Part shown: piece by piece, positions 49,743 to 60,624 of the stretch
How positions within the stretch are numbered: the stretch's first letter is position 1
Layout of the letters: each line of letters begins with the position of its first letter
Origin: Mycolicibacterium neoaurum ATCC 25795
Lineage (GTDB): Bacteria; Actinomycetota; Actinomycetes; Mycobacteriales; Mycobacteriaceae
Length of the DNA: 64,000 nt
Assembly (NCBI RefSeq): GCF_000691525.1
Contig: NZ_JMDW01000012.1
Span: 248,001-312,000, forward strand
Reading direction: 5' to 3'
Translations under genes and position numbers: made by a program
Notes under the pieces: model-generated
What the model was told of the DNA's origin: nothing
Seen by the model: the letters and a program-made list of their open reading frames with translations, nothing else
The model's database searches: none

Positions 49743-51200
49743 CTACGACAGCGTCAGACCCGGGTACAGCGGGTTCGCCGCCAGCATCTCCGAGGAGGCG
49801 GCGTGCACGCGAGCGGCGACGCCGTCGGCGGTGGCGTACTTCGCCTTGGAGGTGCCCTCGGCCTGGGTGTTCGACAACACCTCGACGACCAACTCGGCGA
49901 CCTTGTCGAACTCGGCCGCACCGAAACCGCGGGTGGTCAGCGCCGGGGTGCCGAACCGGATACCGCTGGTGTACCAGGCCCCGTTCGGGTCAGCCGGGAT
50001 GGCGTTGCGGTTGGTCACCACACCGGCGTCCAGCAGCGCCGACTCGGCCTGCCTGCCGGTCAGCCCGAAGGAGGTGACATCGAGCAGGACCAGGTGGTTG
50101 TCGGTACCACCGGTGACCAGCCGGGCGCCCCGGGAGGTGAACCCCTCGGCCAGCGACTGCGCGTTGTCGGCAACGGCCTGCGCATACTCGCGGAACGCGG
50201 GCTGGCGGGCCTCGGCCAGCGCCACGGCCTTGGCGGCCATCACATGCGAGAGCGGTCCGCCGAGCACCATCGGGCAGCCCTTGTCGACGGCCGGTGCGTA
50301 CTCCTCGGTGGCCAGCACCAGACCGCCACGCGGGCCGCGCAGCGACTTGTGCGTGGTGGTGGTGGTGACGTGGGCGTGCGGCACCGGATCCTCGTCACCG
50401 GTGAACACCTTGCCCGCGACCAGACCGGCGAAATGCGCCATGTCCACCATCAGGGTGGCACCGACCTCGTCGGCGATCTCGCGCATCTTGGCGAAGTTCA
50501 CCCGGCGCGGGTAGGCGGAGTAGCCGGCCACCAGGATCAGCGGCTTGAACTCCTTGGCCGCGGCGCGGACGGCGTCGTAGTCGATCAGGCCGGTCTGCGC
50601 GTCGGTGCCATAGCTGCGCTGGTGGAACATCTTGCCCGAGATGTTGGGCCGGAAGCCGTGCGTGAGGTGACCGCCGGTGTCCAGCGACATGCCCAGCAGC
50701 CGCTGGTTGCCCAGCTTGGCGCGCAACGTCTCCCAGTCCGCCTCGGACAGGTCGTTGACGTGCTTGGCGCCCAGTTCGGCGAGGCCCGGCGCCTCGACCC
50801 GGGTGGCCAGGATGGCCCAGAACGCGACCAGGTTGGCGTCGATACCGGAGTGCGGCTGGGCGTAGGCATAGGGAGCGCCGAACAGCTCGCGGGCATGCTC
50901 GGCGGCCAGCGCCTCGACGGTGTCGACGTTCTGGCACGCCGCGTAGAAGCGGTGGCCGATGGTGCCCTCGGCATACTTGTCGGAGAACCAGGTCCCCATC
51001 GTCAGCAGCACCGCGGGTGAGGCGTAGTTCTCACTGGCGATCAGCTTGAGCGAATCACGCTGGTCGGCGAGCTCCTGACGGGTTGCCTCGGCGATCCGCG
51101 GTTCGACCGACTCGATGACCTTCAGCGCGGCGCGGTACGCCTCACTGGCGGTGGCGGCGTAATCAGTGCCGGGGGCGGCGATCGACGAATCAGCAGTCAT
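49743..51200 (-). CDS. glyA: Serine hydroxymethyltransferase (long form)
   Basis: A 485-aa SHMT that interconverts serine and glycine with tetrahydrofolate. PLP lysine is in TTTTTHKSLRGPRGG (about K285); also QPHSGIDANL, VDMAHFAGLVAG and SGIRFGTPALTTRG. It sits at the Rv1093 position but is about 60 residues longer than M. tuberculosis GlyA1 as I recall it and differs in sequence (insertions around residues 115-165), so it belongs to a different GlyA subgroup. TAAGCT 7 nt before ATG 51200 gives a leaderless start. Confidence 0.93.
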   Translation of the reverse strand: MTADSSIAAPGTDYAATASEAYRAALKVIESVEPRIAEATRQELADQRDSLKLIASENYASPAVLLTMGTWFSDKYAEGTIGHRFYAACQNVDTVEALAAEHARELFGAPYAYAQPHSGIDANLVAFWAILATRVEAPGLAELGAKHVNDLSEADWETLRAKLGNQRLLGMSLDTGGHLTHGFRPNISGKMFHQRSYGTDAQTGLIDYDAVRAAAKEFKPLILVAGYSAYPRRVNFAKMREIADEVGATLMVDMAHFAGLVAGKVFTGDEDPVPHAHVTTTTTHKSLRGPRGGLVLATEEYAPAVDKGCPMVLGGPLSHVMAAKAVALAEARQPAFREYAQAVADNAQSLAEGFTSRGARLVTGGTDNHLVLLDVTSFGLTGRQAESALLDAGVVTNRNAIPADPNGAWYTSGIRFGTPALTTRGFGAAEFDKVAELVVEVLSNTQAEGTSKAKYATADGVAARVHAASSEMLAANPLYPGLTLS

Positions 51201-51213
51201 GGGGCTCAGCTTA
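51200..51213 (-). promoter_or_regulatory. -10 box giving a leaderless glyA transcript
   Basis: TAAGCT (51213-51208), 7 nt, ATG 51200; it lies in the 34-bp gap after the DUF885 gene. Confidence 0.55.
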
Positions 51214-51234
51214 TCGCCCTGGCTGCAGGCCCAG

Positions 51235-52431
51235 TTACCGCAGGCTGGACGGGATCAGCGGCTCGTCGAGCAGCCTGGTGAAGCGCTCGGTCAGCGACAC
51301 CTCGGCGGGTCGATCGTCCAGCCACGCGCGCAGCAGGCGGTAGCCCTCCACATAGGTGGAGGTATAGGCCCGCCACAGCGGCGAGGACAGAAAGCGCAGC
51401 ATCTGCCGGGCCCGCTCGTCGGACACCAACAGCCACTGACTCAGGTAGGCGACCACATCGTCGACATCGCGGTGCTCGTCGTGCAGCATCAGCGCAGCGT
51501 CCTGACGGACGTCGGCCAGCGCCGCGGCGGCCTCGGAGACCGCCGCCGAACGCTCACCGTCGAACCGCAACCCCAGATCGGCGTAGATCTCGGTCGCCCA
51601 GCCGCCCCAGTCCGGTCCGATGGCCGCGTACAAAGCCAGGTCGGCCAACCCCTCGGCCATCAGGCACTGCGGGGTGTTGACCAGGAAGATGGTCTGTTCC
51701 TGCTGATTCAGCCCGGCCACCAGGCCGGCTTCCTTGCGGCAGTGCTCGGTGTGATGCCCGGGGTAGGACTCGTGGGCCACCAGTCGCGGCAGGTTGGACA
51801 TCTGCTGTTTGAGGTCGGCGTTGACCGCCACGGTCGAGGCGTAGTCGCCGAGGTAGTAGTTGAAGCCCGACCACGGCTTGTCGGTGACGACCTCGTAGGT
51901 GACGGTCTCGGTGTCGGGCAGCGGGAAGACGGCGCGCACCGTGTCGCGCAGCGCCGAGGAGAACGCGTGGATGCATTCCTCAAGCCGGTTCGGCGGGATC
52001 TCCTCGGCCTGCCGGTGCGACTGCAGCCGCTGCGCCAGTGGCCCGCTGCCGCCGAGCGCCTCATCGAGGCGGCGGTGCGCGTCACGGTAGCGGTCCTGGT
52101 CGCCCTTGACGATGTCGACGTCGAAGTACTCGCGGACCTCCTCGACGAACCCGACATCCTCACCGGCGAACTTGCGGCCCGCGCAGGCCAACGCCTTCAG
52201 GTGGGCCGACAGGTAGGCGCGGCGCTGGGCGTCGAGCCCTTCGGCGGCGGGCACCTCGGCGAGCAGCCGCTGGGCGGTCCTGGCCAGATCCGCGCGATCG
52301 GGCGCCGGCTCGTCGGCGACCTTCCGGCGCAACGCGGGGTCGCCGGTGAACGAGTCGACGTAACCCTCTTCGACCCGGTCGAAGCGCAGCCCGAGCAACA
52401 GATATTCATCGATGAGGGTGCTGGCGTTCAT
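51235..52431 (-). CDS. DUF885 protein, putative zinc metallopeptidase
   Basis: A 398-aa protein with a zinc-binding-type motif RLVAHESYPGHHTEH (HExxxGHH pattern of DUF885) and the C-terminal YVEGYRLLRAWL. DUF885 proteins resemble gluzincin peptidases; the substrate is unknown. ATG 52431 is leaderless (TACCGT then 7 nt). The long upstream frame is antisense to coaA and was not used. Confidence 0.85.
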   Translation of the reverse strand: MNASTLIDEYLLLGLRFDRVEEGYVDSFTGDPALRRKVADEPAPDRADLARTAQRLLAEVPAAEGLDAQRRAYLSAHLKALACAGRKFAGEDVGFVEEVREYFDVDIVKGDQDRYRDAHRRLDEALGGSGPLAQRLQSHRQAEEIPPNRLEECIHAFSSALRDTVRAVFPLPDTETVTYEVVTDKPWSGFNYYLGDYASTVAVNADLKQQMSNLPRLVAHESYPGHHTEHCRKEAGLVAGLNQQEQTIFLVNTPQCLMAEGLADLALYAAIGPDWGGWATEIYADLGLRFDGERSAAVSEAAAALADVRQDAALMLHDEHRDVDDVVAYLSQWLLVSDERARQMLRFLSSPLWRAYTSTYVEGYRLLRAWLDDRPAEVSLTERFTRLLDEPLIPSSLR

Positions 52432-52444
52432 GGCCTCAACGGTA
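52431..52444 (-). promoter_or_regulatory. -10 box giving a leaderless DUF885 transcript
   Basis: TACCGT (52444-52439), 7 nt, ATG 52431. Confidence 0.55.
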
Positions 52445-52461
52445 GATGCAAGACTTGACGG

Positions 52462-53394
52462 ATGTCGCGGCCCAGCGAGCCGAGCCCGTATGTGGAGTTC
52501 AATCGAACCCAGTGGCGTTCGTTGCGCATGTCGACCCCCCTGGCGTTGACCGAAGCCGAACTGGTCGGCCTGCGCGGTCTCGGTGAGCAGATCGACCTGG
52601 CCGAGGTCGAGGACGTCTACCTGCCGCTGGCCAGGTTGATCCATCTCCAGGTGGCCGCCCACCAACGGTTGTTCGCCGCCACCGCCGAGTTCCTCGGCGA
52701 GCAGAACCCGCACCGGCCGGTGCCCTTCGTCATCGGGGTGGCCGGCAGCGTGGCGGTCGGCAAGTCGACCACCGCGCGGGTGTTGCAGGCGCTGCTGGCC
52801 CGGTGGGAGCACCACCCGCGCGTCGACCTGGTCACCACCGACGGGTTCCTCTACCCCAACGCCGAGCTGACGCGTCGAAATCTCATGCACCGCAAGGGGT
52901 TTCCAGAGAGCTACGACCGGCGGGCGTTGATGCGGTTCGTCACCGCGGTCAAGTCGGGTGCCGATCTGGCCTGCGCACCGGTGTACTCGCACCTGATCTA
53001 CGACATCGTCCCCGGCGACAAGCAGCGCATCCGCCAGCCCGACATCCTCATCCTGGAGGGACTCAACGTCCTGCAGACCGGGCCTGCGTTGATGGTGTCG
53101 GACCTGTTCGACTTCTCGCTGTACGTCGACGCCCGCATCGAAGACATCGAGAAGTGGTACATCTCCCGATTCCTGTCGATGCGGGCCGGCGCGTTCTCCA
53201 ACCCGGCATCGCACTTTCACCATTACGCCACGCTGACCGATGAGCAGGCGGTGTTCGCCGCCCGTGACATCTGGCATTCGATCAACCGACCGAACCTGAT
53301 CGACAACATCCTGCCGACCCGGCCCCGCGCGACCCTGGTGCTACGCAAGGATTCCGACCACTCGATCAACCGGTTGCGCCTGCGCAAGCTGTAG
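52462..53394 (+). CDS. coaA: Type I pantothenate kinase
   Basis: A 310-aa kinase for the first committed step of CoA synthesis. Walker A is GVAGSVAVGKSTT (K101); VTTDGFLYPNAELTRRNLM holds substrate residues; ends SINRLRLRKL. Corresponds to Rv1092c and is divergent from the DUF885 gene. ATG 52462 was used. Confidence 0.97.
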   Translation: MSRPSEPSPYVEFNRTQWRSLRMSTPLALTEAELVGLRGLGEQIDLAEVEDVYLPLARLIHLQVAAHQRLFAATAEFLGEQNPHRPVPFVIGVAGSVAVGKSTTARVLQALLARWEHHPRVDLVTTDGFLYPNAELTRRNLMHRKGFPESYDRRALMRFVTAVKSGADLACAPVYSHLIYDIVPGDKQRIRQPDILILEGLNVLQTGPALMVSDLFDFSLYVDARIEDIEKWYISRFLSMRAGAFSNPASHFHHYATLTDEQAVFAARDIWHSINRPNLIDNILPTRPRATLVLRKDSDHSINRLRLRKL

Positions 53395-53405
53395 ACGCCG
53401 TCGAT

Positions 53406-53448
53406 TTCGGCGCGCTGACGTTCGGTGAGCGAACGTCAGCGCGCCGAA
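53406..53448. terminator. Long hairpin terminator after coaA
   Basis: TTCGGCGCGCTGACGTTCG (53406-53424) and its exact complement (53430-53448) around a 5-nt loop, between two convergent genes. Confidence 0.88.
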
Positions 53449-53459
53449 GTTGCGCGGTC

Positions 53460-53864
53460 TCAGGTGCGTCGCACCCCGACCCACTGAAGCTCGGCCATAG
53501 CCAGGGTGTACAGCCCGACACCGAGGACCAGCGCGATGCCTAGACCGGTGAGCGGGAACACCCCGGCGACCACCACGCCGACCGCGAGGACGGTGCAGAT
53601 CGCATTGGCCACGACGGTGGCGATACCGCCCGGCCGAACGCGCTGCAGGGCGGCCAGCACCAGCACGACGGCACCGTAGCTGACCGAGAAGATGCCGACC
53701 CCGAGTTCCACCGCGTGGGGCAATCCGCTCAGGTCGGCGAACCAGCCGGTCGCGGCCAGCAGGCCCACTCCCGCGAGCCCGACGATGATCGCGTCGACGC
53801 GCATGACGAGTCTGAGGAACGCATCGGATCGGGCGGATGTGGCCGAAGCGGTGATGGCGGACAT
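53460..53864 (-). CDS. Small four-helix membrane protein
   Basis: A 134-aa protein with four hydrophobic segments (for example AIIVGLAGVGLLAATGWFA and GIATVVANAICTVLAVGVVVAG). No recognised family. ATG 53864 has AAGGAA 6 nt upstream. Confidence 0.7.
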   Translation of the reverse strand: MSAITASATSARSDAFLRLVMRVDAIIVGLAGVGLLAATGWFADLSGLPHAVELGVGIFSVSYGAVVLVLAALQRVRPGGIATVVANAICTVLAVGVVVAGVFPLTGLGIALVLGVGLYTLAMAELQWVGVRRT

Positions 53865-54099
53865 GGTGGTTCCTTCCAGCAGTCGTTGATGAAGGGAGAC
53901 CGGTGCGGGAGCGCCCCGCAAGCCTCGACACGCCGGCACGCGCTCCCGGTGTGTGCGTGACGTCCCCGCACCGGTTGGCCGAAGATGCTTCTGCCACGTC
54001 GAAGACTGCTCGGCGACCGCTGCCAGTTCGACGCCGAACGCTGCCAATTACTGCCAACGCCAGGTCAGCGCCGATTCCGTGGGCCAGGGCAAGCCGGAA
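53865..54099. other. Intergenic region
   Basis: About 235 bp. Open frames of other strands have no protein character. No promoter boxes stand out; a TGCCAATTACTGCCAACGCC stretch (54043-54062) holds a short direct repeat TGCCAA. Confidence 0.3.
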
Positions 54100-55452
54100 T
54101 CAGGCGGCCGAAACCGGCTGGGCGCCGCGCAGATCCGCAGCGATCATCCGGGCCGCGGCGTTCTGCCAGTTGTGCAGTGAGCGCTGCGGGACCTCCGTCA
54201 CCAACCACTGCCACGCCTGTCGTGCGACGGGGTCGAGACCGGCGGCGGTGGCGTTCTGGGCATAGGCCCGCACGCCGACGACATACGGGAAGTACAGCGA
54301 GTTGTAGTGCCGCCACTGCTCCCCGGTGCCGAAATCCCCGCCATCGCGCGGTTTGAGCGCGGCGATCCGGTCGGCCAAAAGCGCCCGCAGTTCGTTCGCC
54401 CGCTCCAGCGGTTGATCCGGTGCGCCGCGGGCGGCCAGCCTGGCGTCGATCGCCGGGAGCGCGCACAGCGGACTGGCCACCAGTTTGGACAGATCGCCGT
54501 AGTGGCCCAGCGCGCGGCGGGTCAGCCGGGCGAAGGTGTCATCGTCGAGCTCGTCGAGCGGGTTGTCCGACCGCAGCGGCAGCGCCGCCTCGGTGCCGCG
54601 CAGGGTCGCCCGGTCGGCCCGCAGTGCCGGGGAGAAGGTCAGGCGGTCCAGCACCCCGGCCAGCGGATCGGCGAGTACGTTGATCGCGATGGCCAGCGCC
54701 AGGCTGGTGAACAGCAGCACGGTCAGCGCAGGCTGGGCCGACTCCCCCGCGACAGCTATGCCTATCACGGCCTGCCCGCCGAAGATCGTCGCCACCGCGG
54801 CCGTTCCGACGAATGAGCGCGCCATATCGGCCTTGAGCGCCTGTCCCTCGTCGAACGCGTCCCACAGCGCGACGGCGACGCCGAGCAGGGCCACGTCGAA
54901 CCCGGTGGAGGCCAGCGCAAGACCGCTGGGTAGCAGTCCCAGCGGGATGACCAGGATGGCGTTGCCGAGGGCGAAGAACAACGTCGCGACCAGAACGAAC
55001 CGCACCACCGGGACTGGCTGGGCGGGCCGCAGCATGGTGGTGACCATCGCCGCCAGCGACGGCAGCGAGACCGCCGCGAACATCAACCAGTGGCCGGCGC
55101 GCAGCGGTCCGTCGACACTGCCGGCCAGCGCCGCGCCGCCGAGGGCGATGACGGCAACACCGCAGACACACGCGATCTCGCCGACCCGGCTGCGCCAGGT
55201 GTCGATCGGCCTGGACAGCTCGACGAGCACCGCGAACCAGAAGATGCCGGGCGCTACCACCAGGAACACCTCGATGCGGCTCAGCAGCTCCGAACCGGTC
55301 ACGGTGCGCACCGCGTCGAGAGCAACGACGGCGGCGAAACTGGCCAACCCGGCCGCGGCCAACACCAGCACCGGCTTGCGGGGGTCACGCGCCAGCAGAT
55401 ACAACCCGAGCCACCAGCTGAGTGCGAAGACGACCGCCGACAGCCCCGACAT
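54100..55452 (-). CDS. Polytopic membrane protein with soluble C-terminal domain
   Basis: A 450-aa protein. Residues about 1-290 hold around eight hydrophobic segments; residues about 300-450 are soluble, with LDDDTFARLTRRALGHYGDL, LRALLADRIAALKP and HNWQNAAARMIAADLR. No family recognised. ATG 55452 starts 5 nt after the Z-prenyl transferase stop, so they form one operon; a function with isoprenoid lipids is possible. Confidence 0.68.
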   Translation of the reverse strand: MSGLSAVVFALSWWLGLYLLARDPRKPVLVLAAAGLASFAAVVALDAVRTVTGSELLSRIEVFLVVAPGIFWFAVLVELSRPIDTWRSRVGEIACVCGVAVIALGGAALAGSVDGPLRAGHWLMFAAVSLPSLAAMVTTMLRPAQPVPVVRFVLVATLFFALGNAILVIPLGLLPSGLALASTGFDVALLGVAVALWDAFDEGQALKADMARSFVGTAAVATIFGGQAVIGIAVAGESAQPALTVLLFTSLALAIAINVLADPLAGVLDRLTFSPALRADRATLRGTEAALPLRSDNPLDELDDDTFARLTRRALGHYGDLSKLVASPLCALPAIDARLAARGAPDQPLERANELRALLADRIAALKPRDGGDFGTGEQWRHYNSLYFPYVVGVRAYAQNATAAGLDPVARQAWQWLVTEVPQRSLHNWQNAAARMIAADLRGAQPVSAA

Positions 55453-55457
55453 CGCTG

Positions 55458-56264
55458 CTACAACCCGTGCCTGCGGTGCCGATTGGTGTAGTCGCGCAAT
55501 GCACGCAGGAAGTCGACGCGCCGGAACGCCGGCCAGTGCGCCTCGGTGAACCACATCTCCGAGTAGGCGCTCTGCCACAACAGGAATCCGGAGAGACGTT
55601 GCTCACCGGAGGTTCTGATGACCAGGTCCGGATCGGGCTGGCCCGAGGTGTAGAGGTTCTCCGAGATCGCGTCGACGGTGACCGATTCGATCAGCTGCTC
55701 GGCGGTGGCGCCGTTGGCCAGTTCCTTACCGAGCAGTCCGCGGACCGCGTCGACGATCTCCTGCCGACCGCCATAGCCGACGGCGACGTTGACCTGCAGC
55801 ACGCCGGGAACGGCCGCACCGGTGCTGCCCAGCGTCCGTTCCGTCGCCTCGCGCAACCGGCGGGCGGGTTCCTCGCCGATCAGCTCCAGATCACCGACCG
55901 TGCGTACGCTCCAACGGTTTTCGGGAGCACAGATCTGTTCGACGATATCGGTGATGATCTCGATCAACGCCGCCAGCTCGTCGGGATCGCGTTGCAGGTT
56001 CTCGGTGGACAGCAGATAGACCGTCGTCAGCTCGATACCGGCGGCCTGGCACCAGCGCAGCATCTCGGCGATCTTGGCCGCGCCCATGCGGTATCCGTAA
56101 CTGACATCGTCGAAGCCCGCATCGCGCGCCCAACGGCGATTTCCGTCACACAACACCGCGATGTGACGTGGGAGTTCGGACCGGGACTGCGCCAGTTCGC
56201 GGCGCAACCGCATTTCATACAGCCGGTAGGCCGGCTCCTTGAGTCGCGGCGGAATGATCTCCAC
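55458..56264 (-). CDS. Short-chain Z-isoprenyl diphosphate synthase
   Basis: A 268-aa cis-prenyltransferase (UppS family): LPRHIAVLCDGNRRWAR with the catalytic aspartate, LYLLSTENLQRDPDEL, and a C-terminal LVIRTSGEQRLSGFLLWQSA. It resembles Rv1086, which makes omega,E,Z-farnesyl diphosphate, the primer for decaprenyl phosphate. GTG 56264 lies 8 nt after TAGTCT. Length and position support the short-chain type; product chain length cannot be read with certainty. Confidence 0.9.
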   Translation of the reverse strand: MEIIPPRLKEPAYRLYEMRLRRELAQSRSELPRHIAVLCDGNRRWARDAGFDDVSYGYRMGAAKIAEMLRWCQAAGIELTTVYLLSTENLQRDPDELAALIEIITDIVEQICAPENRWSVRTVGDLELIGEEPARRLREATERTLGSTGAAVPGVLQVNVAVGYGGRQEIVDAVRGLLGKELANGATAEQLIESVTVDAISENLYTSGQPDPDLVIRTSGEQRLSGFLLWQSAYSEMWFTEAHWPAFRRVDFLRALRDYTNRHRRHGL

Positions 56265-56320
56265 AGCGATCCAGACTACTGTGATCGTGGCGCAGTTCTA
56301 AGCCACTCAGGGGAGGTGAA

Positions 56321-57058
56321 ATGTCCACGCCCATCGATTCCAGTCGGCCCTACCGGTCGGCGGCGGTGCGTCCCGCGGAGGATCTGCCCGAGGCACTCGC
56401 CGAAGGTGTCGCGCAGATCCTCGGCCGCCCGCGCGCCCGAGGCTGGATTCACGTTTACTCGGCGGTCGTGGCGTTCATCGCCGGCGCCGCACTGGTGGCG
56501 GTGTCGTGGTCGGCGGAGTCCACCCGCGCCGGGGTGGCGACGTTGATCTACACGTTCACCATCGTGGCGATGTTCGCCGTCAGCGGCACCTATCACCGGG
56601 TGACCTGGCAGTCGGTCAAGGCGCGCACCTGGATGAAGCGCCTCGACCATTCGATGATCTTCGTGTTCATCGCCGGCAGCTATACCCCGTTCGCACTGCT
56701 GGCGCTGCCCTCGCAGAAGGGCATGGTGCTGTTCTGGATCGTCTGGGGCGGGGCCATCGCCGGTGTGCTGCTGAAGATGTTCTGGCCGTCGGCGCCGCGG
56801 TGGCTCGGGGTGCCGCTCTACATCCTGCTGGGCTGGGTGGCCGCGTGGTTCATCGGGCCGATCATGGACGGGGCCGGGGTGGCCGCGGTGGTGCTGCTGA
56901 TCGTCGGCGGCGCGTTCTATTCGGTCGGCGGCGTGCTGTACGCACTCAAATGGCCCAACCCGTGGCCTGCGACGTTCGGCCATCACGAGTTCTTCCACGC
57001 CTGCACCGCGGTCGCGGCGGTGTGCCACTACATCGCGATGTGGTTCGCGGTCTTCTGA
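56321..57058 (+). CDS. Hemolysin III/PAQR-family membrane protein
   Basis: A 245-aa seven-helix protein of the TrhA/hemolysin III family: FAVSGTYHRVTW, MKRLDHSMIFVFIAGSYTPF, and GHHEFFHACTAVAAVCHY with metal-binding histidines. Corresponds to Rv1085c. Members regulate membrane lipid balance in E. coli; the old hemolysin name is not functional proof. ATG 56321, with GGGGAGG upstream. Confidence 0.92.
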   Translation: MSTPIDSSRPYRSAAVRPAEDLPEALAEGVAQILGRPRARGWIHVYSAVVAFIAGAALVAVSWSAESTRAGVATLIYTFTIVAMFAVSGTYHRVTWQSVKARTWMKRLDHSMIFVFIAGSYTPFALLALPSQKGMVLFWIVWGGAIAGVLLKMFWPSAPRWLGVPLYILLGWVAAWFIGPIMDGAGVAAVVLLIVGGAFYSVGGVLYALKWPNPWPATFGHHEFFHACTAVAAVCHYIAMWFAVF

Positions 57059-57063
57059 TATGC

Positions 57064-57112
57064 GATTTGTGGAGTCTCACCCGCGCTCTTTCCGGGTGAC
57101 ACTCCACAAATC
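57064..57112. terminator. Hairpin terminator of the GATTTGTGGAGT family
   Basis: 20-nt arms starting GATTTGTGGAGT (57064-57083 and 57093-57112) with one mismatch and a 9-nt loop, between two convergent genes. Same outer stem as the repeat at 47265-47313. Confidence 0.85.
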
Positions 57113-57115
57113 ACG

Positions 57116-57484
57116 TCAGAGCTGGGTGATGTTCGCCGGACCCCAGTAGGCCTTCATCGAGGTGATCAAGCCCTCGCCGTTGAAGGTCATGACCTCGATG
57201 GGTTCGATGCGCATCGCCCCGCCGACGGTGATGGCGAAGACGAACGCGGCCTCGGTCCCACCGGCGCGGAACGACAGCAACTCGGTCGAGATCTCGGCGC
57301 CCTGCACGTTCTTGTAGAAGCCGGCGATGGCCTGCCGTCCGATGTGCACCTCGCCGCCGCCCACCGGATCCTCCAGCGTGGCGTCCTCGGCATAGAGCGC
57401 GGCGACATCGTCGGCGCTGCCGCCGGAGACCGTGTCCAGATAGCGCTGGACGAAACCCTGCAAGGCATCAGGCTCGAAGCTCAT
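57116..57484 (-). CDS. Ketosteroid-isomerase-like SnoaL/NTF2 protein
   Basis: A 122-aa protein close in length and pattern to bacterial delta-5-3-ketosteroid isomerase: FVQRYLDTV with Y15, ATLEDPVGG with D39 (catalytic base position), and IEPIEVMTFNGEG, where the second oxyanion acid (Asp in the classic enzyme) is E97. Ends SMKAYWGPANI. Isomerase activity on steroids is plausible in a sterol-degrading genus. ATG 57484 chosen. Confidence 0.78.
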   Translation of the reverse strand: MSFEPDALQGFVQRYLDTVSGGSADDVAALYAEDATLEDPVGGGEVHIGRQAIAGFYKNVQGAEISTELLSFRAGGTEAAFVFAITVGGAMRIEPIEVMTFNGEGLITSMKAYWGPANITQL

Positions 57485-57495
57485 GACCGGCCACG

Positions 57496-59467
<1,972 letters not shown>

Positions 59468-59484
<17 letters not shown>

Positions 59485-59728
59485 CCTTGAACTCGTTCGT
59501 CGTGCCCTCGTCGACGGCCTGGTCCGGCTCCGGATGATCGGGGTCGAAGGACTCCGGCAACCGCTTGAGGTGCCGGTTCATCGAGAACACCAGCGCGAAG
59601 GTGCCCACCAGCAGCACGATCAGCACCAGCAGGCCGACGGGACTGGCCTTGCCGAAATCGGGTCCGGTCTGGCGGGGCCCGCCGTCTTCGGCGAGCAGGG
59701 TGGCGGCGATCAAAATCAGGTCAGTCAT
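59468..59728 (-). CDS. Small membrane protein (Rv1083-like)
   Basis: An 86-aa protein with one membrane segment (SPVGLLVLIVLLVGTFALVF) and an acidic C-terminal tail (DPDHPEPDQAVDEGTTNEFK). Position after mca matches Rv1083. ATG 59728 overlaps the mca stop (ATGA). Confidence 0.82.
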
Positions 59729-60591
59729 GGCTCGATTCCGGCGAACAGATCGGTTTCGGGCAGCTGCACCGGAACCCTGGACCGCGCGAGCTCGAACTCC
59801 TCGGTGGGCCAGAGCCGTTGCTGCCACTCCATGGGCGTGGTGAAGAAGAAGCTCTTGGGGTCGATCTGCGTGGCATGGGCCAGCAACGCATCGTCACGCT
59901 GGGCGAAGTATTTGGCGCATTCGATACGGGTGGTCACCCGCTTCTCGATGCTGTCCTCCTCGGCGTCCCAGCTCTCCAGCCACTTGCCGAAGGGGCCTTC
60001 CTGGCCGTGCTTGGAGAACTCGTCCTGCAGCACCTGCATGCGCTGCCGCAGGAAACCGTGGTTGTAGTACAGCTTGGACACCGCCCAAGGCTCTCCGGCG
60101 TCGGGATACCGGACGTGGTCGGCGGCCGCCTCGTAGGCCGCCACGGACACCTCGTGGCAACGGATGTGGTCCGGGTGCGGGTAACCGCCGTTCTCGTCAT
60201 AGGTGGTCAGCACGTGGGGCCGGAACTCGCGGATCACCCTGACCAGCCGCTCGACCGGCTCCTCCAGCGGCACCAGGGCGAAGCAGCCCTCCGGCAGCGG
60301 CGGCAGCGGGTCCCCTTCCGGCAGCCCCGAGTCGACGAAGCCCAGCCAGTGGTGCTCGACGCCGAGGATCTGCGCGGCACGCGCCATCTCGTCGCGACGT
60401 ACCTCGTGGATGCGGCCGTGTACCTCGGGGATGTCCATCGCCGGGTTGAGGATGTCACCCCGCTCACCGCCGGTCAGGGTCACCACCATCACTCTGGCGC
60501 CCTCATCGGCGTAGCGTGCGGTCGTCGCCGCACCCTTGCTGGACTCATCGTCGGGGTGGGCGTGCACCGCCATCAAGCGCAATTCAGTCAT
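59725..60591 (-). CDS. mca: Mycothiol S-conjugate amidase
   Basis: A 288-aa zinc amidase: zinc-binding AVHAHPDDESSKG, GYPHPDHIRCHEVS, and the C-terminal TQIDPKSFFFTTP. It cleaves mycothiol conjugates of toxins to mercapturic acids for export and is specific to mycothiol-producing actinobacteria (Rv1082). GAAGAGA precedes ATG 60591. Confidence 0.96.
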   Translation of the reverse strand: MTELRLMAVHAHPDDESSKGAATTARYADEGARVMVVTLTGGERGDILNPAMDIPEVHGRIHEVRRDEMARAAQILGVEHHWLGFVDSGLPEGDPLPPLPEGCFALVPLEEPVERLVRVIREFRPHVLTTYDENGGYPHPDHIRCHEVSVAAYEAAADHVRYPDAGEPWAVSKLYYNHGFLRQRMQVLQDEFSKHGQEGPFGKWLESWDAEEDSIEKRVTTRIECAKYFAQRDDALLAHATQIDPKSFFFTTPMEWQQRLWPTEEFELARSRVPVQLPETDLFAGIEP

Positions 60592-60624
60592 CGTGTCTCT
60601 TCAACGAAGGCGTCCCTCTCGCTT

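Noticed and set aside
52432..53277. N-terminal extension of the DUF885 frame antisense to coaA
   Set aside because: A shadow of coaA; the leaderless ATG 52431 gives the family start.
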